Below are positions 32,984-45,426 of a stretch of DNA of 64,000 nucleotides, one piece after another. The notes below the pieces were generated by a model. It had not been told where the DNA came from and made no database searches. It saw only the letters and a program-made list of their open reading frames with translations. Made by a program: the position numbers and the translations under genes. The stretch covers positions 47,701 through 111,700 of the forward strand of contig FWCC01000234.1 in NCBI GenBank assembly GCA_900169235.1. The letters run 5' to 3'. The DNA comes from Zarea fungicola. Its lineage: Eukaryota; Ascomycota; Sordariomycetes; Hypocreales; Cordycipitaceae. Every line of letters starts with the position of its first letter. Position 1 is the stretch's first letter.

Positions 32984-33433
32984 CCATTTTTAATTGTGTT
33001 TTTCTTTGCTGTCATTATGGTCAATATTCCCCTCTGGCGTTTTTGCGTTTAGCGACTTTTGAATTTTTGCTGCAACTCATGTACAATATCACTGCGGGTA
33101 GCACACCTCTCCTTAGCTATATATAATCACTGTACCATCATGGCATAACTCGTCCGCGACAGAACTTGACACAACTTGACATGAGTATGTGCTTCATAAA
33201 CGTGATTGAATTTTCAGTATTCTATATAGCATCATGAGCGCAAAATCAACGATACCCATTCCACCACACCACAGCGGCATACATGGAATGGGCCGACTTC
33301 CGAGGGCATTTCACAATATTCTGCCCGAAGTCTATTTTTCCATGTCCCTTTCTCTTTTACAATTTCCATGAACAGAAAAAGAAAAGGACAGGAAACAAAG
33401 TTTCGCAGAAAAAAAAAAGGTCAGCGTGATCTG

Positions 33434-34165
33434 TTACAAAAGAACAATCTCGCCCGCTCCATCCCCCTCAAAGCCCAACTTGGCCAGCTTCTTGGTCCTC
33501 GCCTTGTCCCTGCTCCTCTCCCTCGCCTTGGTCTCCTCGGCCCACTTCTTGACCAGCGCCAGGTCGCCCTGCTCGTAGCCCGGCGGGGCGAGGTCGTCCT
33601 TGTCGAGGTCAATCTCGCCCAGGAGCAGCACGTTTTCGCCGCGGACGAGGAAGATGCCGTGAAAGATGTCGGCGTACAGGCCCTTTGGTGGTGGGGGTGC
33701 ATCGGGGCTACCCGTTTCGCTGCTGCTGCCGCTGTTGCTGTTATTTGTATTGCTCGGTTGCGTGGCGAATATGCGCTCCGTGGTGGATTGCAGGACAATG
33801 TTTGCTGCAATCAAACATGGAAAGTGGTTAGTAATCCGGACACAAGGGGGGAAGGAGGTTGGCGGATTTTATATACCGAATTGATCCCAGCTTCGGAGCA
33901 CACCGACGAGTTTCCGCCCATCGCGCAGCACAACCATGAGCTTTTCTATTTCACGCGCCGTCCTGTCAGCACATCAAAACTGTGACACACCCCAAAGGCT
34001 CCCGTCTTCACGCTTCTCCAAAAGGCCGAGTCAATCCTTACTGTCCGTCAGGTCTAGAAGCTGCGCCGCCGTCGTAAACATTTGCGGCGGCAGCTGCGCG
34101 GGCGCGTGGGCGGGAGGTCCAATGCCTCCTCCCTGATGAGGATCCGAGATGTTGAGGTTCTCCAT
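33434..34165 (-). CDS. LSM1: LSM1, Sm-like subunit of the Lsm1-7 mRNA-decay complex, 3 exons
   Basis: Exons are 34165..34042, 33945..33877 and 33804..33434; phases 1 and 1 agree, giving 187 residues. Sm motif 1 is assembled across two splices (VLRDGRKLVGVLRSWDQF, then NIVLQSTTERIF). Sm motif 2 is GIFLVRGENVLLLGEIDLD. Lsm1-7 with Pat1 binds the 3' end of deadenylated mRNA in the cytoplasm and promotes decapping. The protein carries the long C-terminal helix expected of Lsm1 (KKWAEETKARERSRDKARTKK). The loop between the Sm motifs is enlarged by an Asn/Ser/Pro-rich insert of about 30 residues. The Gly/Pro-rich N-terminus is also usual for fungal Lsm1. Confidence 0.93.
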
Positions 34166-35198
34166 TTGTCACGCTGTTTCTCGTCTCTTTCTTGGTATAC
34201 CGGCAGATATTCTTGTTTTCTTATAATTTCATAAAGAGAAATAAAGTTGGCAGCTTCAGTGTCGTCGTTGGTGTAATCGCATCGTTGTGCAGAGGGTTGG
34301 GCAGATGTTTGGTTGTCGTCGTTGCTTTTGCGGCGTCGCAATGCGGAACATGGTTTCCCTCTGCCATTGGACCCGCCGAATCCTTGTCCCCGTTTGCTTG
34401 CTTGTGGCGGCGCAGGGGTGAGGTTTATCGATAGGATACGTCACGTGAGCCGCCTGGCAACTGGGTAGTGGGAGAATTGGTTGCGGCTGGACAGCTGGGT
34501 TGCAGGGGTCTTCTGTACCAGCCACACCTAGCCATTGGCCACCTAGCCACACCTGGTATTTACACAATTGGTAGCTCAGCGCCTAATTAGATGAAGACGG
34601 AGGTCAAGTACATTTATTTCCATCATCTTCAGGCAAGTTGGTGTTGATTCTAACAATTCTGGAAATGCCATTTTAATTGTATATTTTACTTTTCTGTTTG
34701 GCGAGTCGCTCTTGTGAATTAGCTCGTCAGTGTTGTACTGCTGAACTGGTAACTACCTCGCCAAGTAATTCCAAGGCCTGTGCCATTTTGACCAACAAGG
34801 CGAGTAATTCAACTCTTGTAAATTTAAAGATGGTAGCTTCAGACATGCATTAAAGCACCCGTTTGACAAAACGCTGTCCTAAATTTTCTTCCCAAAGATT
34901 CAATTATAAAATAGTCCCAACACAAATCTCAAACGATGGCTGATCCTCTGCATTACAAGCGGTGGCCTCTAACTGGCTGTCTAACCGCCAACTTGTTAAG
35001 CCTGCATGGATAATGCATATCCCCGTGCCCTGCACCCTCACTACTGATTGCCAGCCCGCGGATATTTTTCTTCTCTCCTGATTTACCATTCTACATGTCT
35101 GCATTTCCTATCTTCTGTTCTAATTTATTTTTGCATGTTTTTTTTTGGCATATTTATTCATATTTCTTCTAGCACAACATACGACACCAACAACTGTC
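34166..35198. other. Intergenic region, divergent promoters
   Basis: About 1 kb between the divergent LSM1 and membrane-protein genes. No further gene was seen. The right part is AT-rich and pyrimidine-rich, as expected of a leader. Confidence 0.45.
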
Positions 35199-36008
35199 AT
35201 GACGCGCGCCAGCCACTCAGACCTCGAAGTATACTACAGCGACGTAGGCAACGTCCCGTTTGCCACACAAGAGGAGAAAATCGCCCTCCAACGAAACACA
35301 ATCCCTCGGCCGATCCACTTGAAAGGCCATGATGAAAGCTGGAAATCTACAAAGCCCACCCGTCGGCGCGTCTGCGGGATCGTCGTCACGCCCGTTACAA
35401 TCTGTCTCTTCATCACCAGCGTCATCCTCCTCATTGGCGGTATAGCCGGCGGCATTGCTGGCGGCATACTCGGGACCAAGCATACATCGTCATCATTATC
35501 TCCCTCCACCACTGGCGGTAGTGGCTCCCAGTCAGCAACATCCTCCAACACGCCGTCAACCACCAAGTCGTCTTCCTTGACGACAACCACCCAAGTCCTC
35601 AGCCCAACCCAAACCCTGTACCGTGATTGCCCTTCATCAAACGACACAGTCTACAACGCGCTCGGGTCGTCGGCGTATCAGTTCCGCAAAATCTGCAACC
35701 GCTCGTACAAGCAGCCCCCGACCAACGTGGTCAATGTCAAGGCGGCGAGCCTCGACGAGTGCATCGACCTGTGCGTGGCGTACAATGTCAGCAACAAGTC
35801 GGCCATTGCGTCGGGAGCGTCGCCGCTGTGCAACTCGGTGTGCTGGCGGAATAACAGCGGCGGCAAGGACGGCGGCGGGGATCCCAACTGGCCGGGCCAG
35901 TGCTTTGGGAGCACGACGCTGAATGTGACGGGCAGTGGCGGGTTTCAGTATAATGATGAGAGTGTCTGTGATTCGGGGGCGTGGATTAACCAGAATTTTA
36001 GTTTTTAG
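35199..36008 (+). CDS. Single-pass membrane protein with Ser/Thr stalk and cysteine-rich ectodomain
   Basis: A single exon of 269 residues. It has a cytosolic N-terminus (residues 1-58, basic just before the membrane: KPTRRRV). One transmembrane segment (about 60-92) ends in repeated GGIAGGI. A Ser/Thr-rich stalk (about 95-140) follows, then an ectodomain of about 125 residues with roughly eight cysteines and five N-glycosylation sequons. The ectodomain pattern (LDECIDLCVAYN, CNSVCWRNN, GQCFG) resembles the PAN/apple-like or WSC-adjacent cysteine domains of fungal surface proteins. It is probably a plasma-membrane or wall-sensing protein. The start is the first ATG; the frame upstream opens only with a non-ATG codon. 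Confidence 0.78.
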   Translation: MTRASHSDLEVYYSDVGNVPFATQEEKIALQRNTIPRPIHLKGHDESWKSTKPTRRRVCGIVVTPVTICLFITSVILLIGGIAGGIAGGILGTKHTSSSLSPSTTGGSGSQSATSSNTPSTTKSSSLTTTTQVLSPTQTLYRDCPSSNDTVYNALGSSAYQFRKICNRSYKQPPTNVVNVKAASLDECIDLCVAYNVSNKSAIASGASPLCNSVCWRNNSGGKDGGGDPNWPGQCFGSTTLNVTGSGGFQYNDESVCDSGAWINQNFSF

Positions 36009-37390
36009 TTTTAGTTTTTAATTATTTTAAAGAGATTAGACGCCTGGATTGATATTTCTTTTTATAGCCAATAGGGTAGATACCATGTACTTTAACATAG
36101 TCACGTTCATGATGGTGTAAGGGCGCGACGCAGAGTTCCCAACTGTTTCAAGCTGGAAATGGATTTATAAGAAAAGAAAAAAAAGGGAAAGAAAGAAAGA
36201 GAAAAGAGAAAAGAGAAAAAAAAAATACAAGCAAGCCAAAGTGCTATTAAGAAGCTAGTCTGCTTCAGCCTTAATTGTAGAATACACAGGAGTGTATTTG
36301 CAAGGCTCACGGTGTGACTTTGTAGCATCTTGTCTTGATCTCTGTTGGTGTACTTCATCGCAGTATCGAGTTCTTGTTGCCCCGCCCCAGTGATGCGATT
36401 TCGGCCGTTTTCGGCGGGGTTCAAACTGGAAATACGTGTATTTATTAATTTCTTTGACTGAATTTCTGAATTACAACTACAATTCGATTACAGGCTACGA
36501 CCACTACATGCCCGGCCAAGCTCGGCCCCTACGGAAATTTAGCCTCATGACCCAAACTCGGGCTGGTACATCCTCTGCATCGTGTAGCGCCACAACTAAT
36601 CGTGCCTAGATGCCGAGATTGCTTGACTCGCCGCCCATCCCTCACGCGACAACAGCTCATAATCCCCGTTTCGGCGTTGGACGCCACGGAGCAAACCCAG
36701 CAACAGGCAGCCGTACACGCCCAATGCAGGTTTTTTTATTACTAAAAAAAATAACTCGTTAGTTTTGCTCTGTTTGTCTGGCGGCTGACTGGCATCGTCG
36801 CAACGGCCGTCATCATTTTGAATTTGTATTCGTCTTCGTCTATGGTAGCTCTGTAGAAAAATGCCCCCTCGTTTAGTGTTCAGTGCGTCCCCAAATAAAA
36901 GCCAAAAGCCTCAATGGCTTCTTGAAGAGGGGGAAAAAGTCTAAATCCGCAATTTCAACCTCAACAGCCTGCTTGGTTCCACTTTGGCTTTTCGTCACCA
37001 CCAGACCAGCAAAGAGGGGAAAAAGCGAGCAAAAGCGGGAGAAAAACGGCAAGGACAAGAAGAAAAAAAATCAAGTAGAAATTGTAAATGACCCGTGTTA
37101 GTCTGTAACGGGTATTGTTGCCATTTCTTTTTTACCCCCGAAATCTATCAGTAAATAAAAAGATGCCCTTCCTGCCCAACAACGCCGAGTGATAAATGCA
37201 AGTAATGTTTTTGAGGGTTGTTGGCTGCCCCGAGTCCCACAGGACCACGGCGACCATGAATTGGATACAGTCAAAGTATTAAAAATTGACCATTGCGCTT
37301 CAGGATTATTCTGTCCAGCTTCTTCTTTTTTCTCGGACTGGTGCTGGACGGAGCTGAGAATGACGTACTGAGGCTGCCGAGTGAGTCACC
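36009..37390. other. Intergenic region with low-complexity tract
   Basis: No gene seen. The stretch holds a polypurine tract (36171-36225), a poly-T/A region near 36730-36750 and two 3' flanks. Confidence 0.45.
36171..36225 (+). repeat. Polypurine (GAAA)n-like tract
   Basis: A 55-base A/G-only run of GAAA and GAAAA units in the 3' flank of the membrane-protein gene. Confidence 0.8.
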
Positions 37391-38131
37391 TCACAACCTC
37401 TTGATACCGGATCGATTCAGCGCCTCCTGAAGCTCAGGCCGGGTAGAGAGAGCCTCAATGGCCTGGGTAAAGGTGAACCACTGCCGCTCGCGCTTATGGC
37501 TCTCGGGCCACTCTTCGTACTGGCTCTGGACGGTGCCCTGGAAGAAGTGGTACTGTGACTGCTCCTTGGACATTTTGGGAGGCCGGAGCTCCTCGATGGT
37601 GCCGAGTTCATACTCGACTTGAATTGTGATGCCCGCCTCCTCCCAGGCCTCGCGGACGGCAGCCTCTTGGCACGACTCGTCAATCTCCCATCCTCCCTTG
37701 GGCAGGACCCAGCCCTTGCGCCGGGTGGATTGTATCAATAGGACGTATTCCAGATCTGGTGATAGGGGGACGACACCGGCGACGAGTCTGAAGCCTTTGG
37801 AATTGTAGCCTGATACAGGTCAGCGAGTGCACTTCAAGCACGTGTGTGAATGTGGCTGCAGAAAAAAAAGTGCATGGCTTTTAGAAAAGAACCAAAGAGC
37901 CATTTGAGCCGAGTTCAATCCCGTAATGCCTGCAGACATGCACAAATGTGCCAACCGTGCCCCTGGTACTGGCTATGGGGTCTAGGCTGGCGGCGTTTGC
38001 GCATTGCTGCATGCAGCTCAAACGGTCTTGTGCAGGCGTGTAATGGGGCAAGGCAACTCACGTTGTTTACTTCTGCCAACCCGCGATTCCATAGACCGCC
38101 CATTCGCCTCTGCGGTCTTTGACCCAGACAT
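37391..38131 (-). CDS. Nudix diphosphoinositol polyphosphate phosphohydrolase (Ddp1/Aps1-type), 2 exons
   Basis: Exons are 38131..38062 and 37809..37391, with a 252-nt intron in phase 1, giving 162 residues. The full Nudix box G-x5-E-x7-RE-x2-EE-x-G spans residues 62-84 (GGWEIDESCQEAAVREAWEE). It is preceded by STRRKGWVLPKG, which is characteristic of the DIPP subfamily. These enzymes cleave the beta-phosphate from diphosphoinositol polyphosphates, and also diadenosine polyphosphates, in cytosol or nucleus. Length and layout match yeast Ddp1 and fission yeast Aps1. The intron is long for this window, but the junction restores RYNSKGFRLVAGVVPL, which is family-like. Confidence 0.88.
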
Positions 38132-41100
38132 TGCCTGAGAGACAGAAGTGTATTTTTTTCGAGTCGTGAAAGGATCGGGGTGGTTGTGGTAGCGGTGCAG
38201 CTGTAGGGCAGCGCAAGCGGAATCACACCAGCTAGCGGACCAGTAACTTTCGGCGTGGAAAAAAAAAAAAAAGAAAGACACCGAAAGAGGGTCGGAGAGC
38301 TGACGTTGCGTGGGTGCGCAGGAGCGATCAAAGACTGTCGAGCTGCATGATGATGACACAATGATGAATTTTTGGAAGAATATGGTATATGAGTCAAATC
38401 AAAGGTTCGGCTCCAGAGAGATTCCCGGATTGCCGGAGGGCAAGTTGGTGATGGGAGAAGGAGAGGGAAGAAAAAAAAAAAGTTGGCGGGCGCCGGTGGT
38501 ACAGCGGGCAGGCAGGGAGGCAGGCCGCGGGGCACACGATGGTCAGTGGGTTGTTCTTTTTGCTTCCTCGACAGTGACTTGCTCCAGTGGCTCCAGTGGC
38601 TGCCGTAGTCGCTGTGGTTGCTGTAGTGGTGGTACCTCTTGGTTGGAGGCTGTAGTGATCGAAGTGGTCTTAGTAGCGGGTCAATCAACCAATTTAGCGC
38701 TACCACTGCTCTGGTTTTCACTGGTTTTTCGGGGCTGCAGGGGATCCAGGGAGCGCCAGCACTTTCACTCTTATCGTTATCGGGCTCCGACTATCCACCA
38801 TCAAGTTAGAATGTGGCTTTTGGGGGTTCGTTAGCTCTTCCGGCACTCAACTAAAAGACACCCTCGTTCGTGCCAATGGCGGCGGCGGTTGACCAGACTC
38901 GGGTCCAGTTTGTTACGGTAGTGCGGCGTCGTGGTGTAAGAGAAAAAGGCGCTGTGGAGATTCTAGCCTTTTAGGGTGGTGCGGAGGCTTTGCGAGGTGT
39001 CGAGTCTTGAAGCTGTCCGTTCAGCTTTCCACGTCTCTTCCTTTGTCTTTCCTGTCTCATGAAAAGTTTGTAATTTCATGACAAAAAGGGGCAAGACATG
39101 AGAGCTTTCCAGTAGACAATGATGAATAAATGCGAGACACTGGATAATGACGCTGGTTGCATCAAATTTCACCATGGGCTCTTCCACCCCAGACCACCCC
39201 AGGACAAGACAAAGACGGGACACGCACGTGGGCAGCTCCCTGTCGTAGATTCTGCTCCCTGTGGCGCTTGCAAACCCGCTCCCAATGATGCAAATTTAGC
39301 CGTCCTTCAACAGTGCACACGCAGCATCAGTCTTGGTGGGACAACAGGGCTGGGGAAACAGGATGACAAGAAAGACAGAGACACCACCGACGTGGCTCAT
39401 GGTTTAATGCATCAACGTCGTACAGCAGTACGCAAGCTTCTTATACACGCGCTCTGTATCACATATTTGCAGGTAGTACTCCCTAAGCCGGCCAGTGCTG
39501 GACTAAGACATATTCTGCCACATGCAAGCTTTCACACCACCACACCACTTCACACTACTTTACGCCGGCCGGCCTGACTTTGCTAGTCTACGTAAGATGC
39601 CATGTCTTGAATCTGTCAACGGTGTCTCATCGGCGCCCAACCTGGCAATCCGCGTCGACCTGCCTTGCTTTGCCTCTCTGGCACGTTGGTTAGCCCAAGT
39701 TGGCGAATCAAACTATATCAAGGTTAGTCAAAGTAATAGCAGCATAAAATTAGGTCCGTTGACGTGGTAGCATGGCAACCAGGAGTGCCCGTCAACGCCA
39801 CCACCCATCTCAAATTCCTGCATGCAAAGTGGGCAGGGTAGCCGATGCATCTGCAGCTACTCTACTGTACGACCGCTGATTCGATGCCGCATTGAAAGCT
39901 GGGTTCGGGCTTGGTTCTCGGGGGCTGTGGCCTTTATCCCTGTCCTTGTAGACGCATCGTTACGCCTTGTTTGACCTGGCCGCCTTGTCTGGGTAGTTTT
40001 GGTGACACTGCATAAATTATTAAAAGGAAAAGAATAAACGCCAACAAATGAAGGGAGATATGCGAAAGCTCCAGGGGGCCTCTTGAAGGTACTTTGGATA
40101 ATTGATAGACACCAGCGTCAGATGTCTGGCAGATCGGTCAACGAGCCGGGTATTTGAAGAAAAAAGTCCGAGAAAAAAAAGGCATACGACCGAAAACGAC
40201 GGCAGAAGGGGGTGACCTGGTTCTAGAATGCTTCCGTTCAATATCTGGTAACGGCATCCGGGCCCTGCAAGCCATGCCATGTGCACCATACGTACTTGAG
40301 GCTGCATATAAATAGACAGGCCAAGTGCAGTTTAGCACCACCCGTAGCGACACCGCTACTTTAATCACTCAGCACCAGTAAACGGGCATTGTCTTTTATG
40401 CGTTTCCTAGCCATTTTTTTTCTATTAAACAAAACATACCCATCAGGCATCAGACGCCAACATTGTACATCGCTGGCGTGGAGCGGGTGTAGATAGAACG
40501 AGTCACCGTTGTCGCCATGTCCAACGCCACCTGCCTTGCATGACGCCAAATTCATGGCCACCTCATTAGCTACTGGGAAATGGTGACAGGGAAATGCAGC
40601 TACAGTGTGTCTTTCGGCGATTGGCATATGCAGGCTCCGGTGCCGTATGGGATGCTGTCCATAGAGCTAGGCCCGTGTGCGCACATGTGTCGGCAACCCT
40701 GTCATGAACGGAGCTAGTTTGCTGCACGACCACTGTGTCTTTTTCTTGCTTTTTGTCTCAGCATGTCCAGTCCAGCTGTACCAGGGTAGAGGATGAGTTG
40801 AGGATGAGTTGAGGATCAATTTGCGGACGATGCACTGACTGGTGATGCGATGATCCAGAATTACCCCTCCATAGAATGGCGGGGTAATTTTCTCTTTGCA
40901 GGCGGGGCAACCTGGGACTGCCCGCTGCTTGCCAGCCAAGACGCTACAGTTACAGAGCATTACAGAGCATCGCACAGCATCACAGCGCCTAATGGCAGTA
41001 AGGATCATGGCACGACAGAACATTAAAGGGCTGCACCAGGCTTTACAGGGCTTTCCAACGCTGTACAGAACATATGCAGCGCTTCGCTCCAGGCAGCAAC

Positions 41101-41657
41101 TCACTGTCCCTGGCTGCATCAGCTGTGCCCTCTTCGCACGCTTTAGTCTAGCAAACAGCAAACGGCTTCATCTCATCCATCATCCACCGCATCCTCCATC
41201 ACCGTTGCCATCTCGCCATCATTTCTATCATCATCATCACCATCATCATCACTACTCACCATCAAAGAACCAACATCTGCTAGCCTCTAGCTCCCGCTCT
41301 CGCTACACCCCAACCTATCGTTACAAGCTATAACCAAGGCCTCCACAATCATCGGAGCTTCATCAACACCGTTGCCTGGGGCAAGCTCCTCTCCGCTCTC
41401 TCCCACAACACCTCTGCCTCATCTATCATCAACCGATTGCTGCAGCCACACCATTAAACATGCTCATCACCGCCGACGCCGCCATCCTCGTTTGAAGCCC
41501 GAATCCTTCTACACTTGTATGGTCACGTTGCCCGTCAATCCCTCTCGCCTTTGCCGCCTAGCACGCAACGGCTTGCCTCTTCCGGCAATCCTGCCAGCAA
41601 ATCAACCATCTGGATGCTAAAATACTTGCCCTTGACACCAGCCCGCCCCTCCAAACA
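38132..41657. other. 3.5-kb region, no coding gene seen
   Basis: No protein gene could be supported. The left part may hold the Nudix promoter. The right part (about 41150-41657) is C/T-rich with CAT repeats and looks like a promoter or leader for ATE1. Near 40960-40990 and 41030 are imperfect repeats of CAGAGCATTA/CACAGCATCA, and near 40790-40815 GAGGATGAGTT is duplicated. Confidence 0.4.
41226..41251 (+). repeat. (CAT)n microsatellite
   Basis: A 26-base interrupted trinucleotide repeat of ATC/CAT about 400 bp upstream of the ATE1 start. Confidence 0.75.
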
Positions 41658-43701
41658 ATGGAGTCGACTAGCTTGCCCACCCCTGAACAACTCACGGCCG
41701 GTTATGAGCTTGTCTCCCCGCTAGGTAAGTCTCAAGCCTCCTTTGCTTGCCCAGCTACTTTCCTTAACCTTGAGGCCCTATTCTCCGTGTGCTCCGTACT
41801 GGCTGCCCACATCGTCCCGTCCCACGTGCTGCTTTGTCGCTCTCTTGTTGGCCCAAATCTCTCCCACCTCTAGCGACATCGTGTGCGCCAGTTGACCTTG
41901 CTTTATCGGGCACCGCATGCTGCTCTTTTCCTTTTCCGGCCAGCTCCGTTGAGTTGACGAAGACTGACTTTGGCGGCCCGAATCTCCGGGCCGTCGTCTT
42001 GAAGCATGGCGCCGGCCGGCAAGCTATTACCACATGCAGCTGAGATACTGGAGATTTTGTTCTGAGCCTCGACGCAGGAATGGGCCAATTAAGCGGATTG
42101 CTTTCTTTTGCCTTTACCTACCCGACCTCGCGTAGCTCATGTTCTGCTGATAAAATGCTGATTCTGGCTGTAACCAGGTTATAGCTCTCAGGCCCATTGT
42201 GGTTATTGTGCCGGCACTGATCGTGGCCCTCCTAAACGTAACTTGCTCCCCACCCTCTGTACGCATGCCGCCTGCTAATCGTTTTCGATTTTTAAGCGCG
42301 TGGTATGATTCTATGCAATACATCTCCAGATCCACTAACTGACACGACGCAGGCATCTCATACTATGCGCAGGCCACGCAGCTCAGTCCGCAGTTCTACC
42401 AGACGCTGCTTGATCGCTACTGGAGACGCTCTGGTACCTTGATGTATCGACCGAACCAAAGGGATTCTTGCTGCCCACACTACACTCTTCGACTCGACTC
42501 GGACGCGTTCAGGCCGACACGAGATCAGCGCCAGACCATCAATCGCTTCAATGCCCACATCACCGGTGCAGAGTACACAAAAGAAGCATCGCGTCTTTAT
42601 CCTAGAACAAAAGAACAGTCCAAGAAACGGAATAATGAGTTTGACTTTTTGGAAAGAGTTCATGAAGCAGAATATCCCAAGCTGAAAACCCCGCCTGAGC
42701 CTGCCCATAGACTCACCATCACCCTCGAAACGGATGAATGTACGGAAGAAAAGTTTGCCGTATATCAAAACTACCAAAGAATTATACACAAAGACAAGCC
42801 CCATGAAATAACCAAGGAGTCTTTTACGCGCTTTCTCTGCGACTCGCCTGTCCGCCGGTATACCGAAACGCGTGCCAACGGTACAGGAAAACGTCTCGGC
42901 TCATATCATCAATGCTATCGCCTCGATGGCGAGCTTGTCGCCGTCGGTGTCCTGGATCTTCTGCCCCAGTGTGTCAGCTCTGTCTACTTTTTCTACCATG
43001 AGAGCATTCACAAGTTCAGCCCGGGTAAGTTTGGCGCTCTGCAGGAGATTGCCCTCGCAAGGGAGGAGGGCTATCGTTGGTGGTACCCGGGCTACTACAT
43101 CCACAGCTGCCCCAAAATGCACTACAAGGTCGATTATTCACCTCAGTATATTCTCGATCCCGTCACACTGGACTGGGATCCTCTCGACAAGACTGTACTC
43201 GCGCTGCTAGACCAGTTTCCCTATCTGAGTCTGTCCCAGCACCGAGCGCAGACGGTGGCGAAGGAGGCAAGATCGGCTGAGTCGGCGGAATCGGCAGTTG
43301 AAAACGGTGGTGTTGACAGCCAGGCTCTGGAGAATAACAAAGATTGCAGCGAGGACAACGAGGACAAAGTTTACGATGATGAAGACGATGCCGACGACGA
43401 TGGAATGGAGGTTGATGATGAAGACAGCGAGTCCTCCTCCGAAAATGGCTATCACCGATCCGTCTTTGAAGGAAACATGCCAGGTGTACCGCAGCTGGCG
43501 GAGCTTGAAGACGTCAACATGGACCAGATTCGCGTATGGGGCCCATCTCCGTTTCGCTTGTACTGCATGTCGGATCTGGTTGGATGGGAAGAGTCTACCA
43601 TTTACGAATGGCCCAGGATCAAGTCGCGCATGGCAGAGCTGGTGGCCGCCATGGGTCTCGACACGCCCCCAAAGCTCTGCATTGATGTCATGCGCAGGTA
43701 A
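41658..43701 (+). CDS. ATE1: ATE1 arginyl-tRNA--protein transferase, 3 exons
   Basis: Exons are 41658..41724, 42178..42237 and 42353..43701; phases agree (1 and 1), giving 491 residues. The 60-nt exon 2 supplies the CGYC pair (Cys30, Cys33). Exon 3 supplies the CC pair in RDSCCPHY (about 82-83) and WRRSGTLMYRPN, both hallmarks of the ATE1 N-domain. The C-domain has LVAVGVLDLLPQCVSSVYFFY, then GKFGALQEIALARE and WWYPGYYIHSCPKMHYK. The enzyme transfers arginine from Arg-tRNA to proteins with N-terminal Asp, Glu or oxidised Cys, marking them for the Arg/N-degron ubiquitin pathway. An acidic Asp/Glu/Ser-rich insert of about 30 residues (about 375-405) interrupts the C-domain. The first intron is 453 nt, unusually long here. 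Confidence 0.92.
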
Positions 43702-45426
43702 TATGTCGTGTATCTACTTTTACCATGTATTTCAGCTGTCATAGTATGAACCCATAATTGCAATTTCTCTCTCTCTGTCTCTCACTTTCTTCAAAATTGA
43801 AGCAGTGTTTACATAGCCTGAACTTTTAGCTATGACACGTCATGGGGGATGCAAACATCACCACCCACATGCACGGCTACCTCTTGCACCGCATCCCACT
43901 TCAGTCGCAAGTAGTTGTGGGAATGCATTCACCAATTAATCAAATATATTGAGTCGAGTTTTGGAATTTAAATGAGATGGATCTGTCATTAGAGATTTGT
44001 AGAATTAAGACCGTCTAGCAACTAATTGAAGTGAATAGCCACAGTACACCAACACACGGATTTGGACCCGAGCGTGCAGGGTAGCGGTTGTTGTCTACAT
44101 ACAGTAGCAGGTCAGCCTTCACAGGAGCAGTTGTAGCAGACAAAATATTAGAAACTTCAGTTCTACACCGGAAAAAGAAGTAAATAAAATACCTTTTCAA
44201 CTCAAAATACATATCAATATTGGTAGAAGGGACCTCGGGAGCTAGAATGTTCCACAATGGCAGGTTTTAGTTGCACCAATGCCACAAGTTGAACACTGCC
44301 TCAACTATTTCTGAACAGATCATCTCGAGAATACGGATAAGTCTCAATCGATGCCCGGAGGTCCGAGGCGCAAATTGACAATCTTCTGACGAAATTATTT
44401 CCTAGCATACCTGAGAGACTAGCAGCGGTGAGGCGAAAGGGAATATGTTCCGGAGCGGCGCTTTACATGCTGTACTACGAGATTTGTAATTGCTTGCAAC
44501 TCCTAGTTACATTACAACTAACTGAATTGAAGTGGATCGCCTAATATTTCCGGCTTATCCCTGGCTTTTTAGTTTCTTGATTAGTGTGACGAAGCGGGTC
44601 TTTCCACCTGTATTATGATATTCGAGGGACTAGAGGACATTACAAGTTCGAGATGGGCAATTGAGGAGCGCGATCGATGGCCGATATGGACGGCTTCAAC
44701 GCTCAACGAGTTTCAGACGCTGAATCTAGCGTGACAGCCCCGTCTAGATGTATCTGGGCTAATGTCTGTGCGTTCGATAGCATCGGCCAAGCCCCAGACA
44801 TGCCCCGTTGACACTTGGTACTTTTTGTCTTGTCCCCATTGCGGTAGGACTGGGCCTTAGCACGCAGCGAAAAATGTTGGGGAACCTTTGAGAACCTTAA
44901 AATTGTGCTTATGGCAAACTATGTTCGGTCCATTTCCCCTATTTCGAAATCTTTCCCGCCACCATCGATTGGTCCCCGCAGCCCTACGGGACCAAGCCAA
45001 TCACTAATTAATAATTCTATGGGCAGTGAAATTTGCACAGGGGAGGCAATGTAGGTTCCTCCACCACCGACAGGGGAACTCGGCTTATCACAAACTAGGC
45101 AAGGAACGTCTGGCTGCAAGCAAGCACCGGTCCAGGATTCAACAAACTCTTGCAAAAAGCCCACGACGCATACCTTGAGTAGAACAGGCGTAGGAGGCAG
45201 GACTTGGTGTAATACGTATTGTGATCTCACAAGCAGAAAACCAATCGGGTCAATTGAATGCGGAATCATTCCTAGTTTACCAACGCTGTAGTTGCTGCTC
45301 ACATCACTTCGGCTACCCTATTTGTCTCCTACGTGGTCCAATTCTTTCTACCTCTCGTCGCCCTCGCTCAGCCGCTGTCTTAGAATTCCATCATCGGGCT
45401 CACCAGTCCTTACCAAACTCCACACA
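43702..45426. other. Intergenic region, no gene seen
   Basis: About 1.7 kb, AT-rich in its left part. No supportable gene. The right end (about 45280-45426) is pyrimidine-rich and probably the leader of the LysM-WSC gene. Confidence 0.45.

Noticed and set aside
39119..39577. 152-codon plus-strand frame
   Set aside because: No domain, signal peptide or splice partner; the composition looks random.
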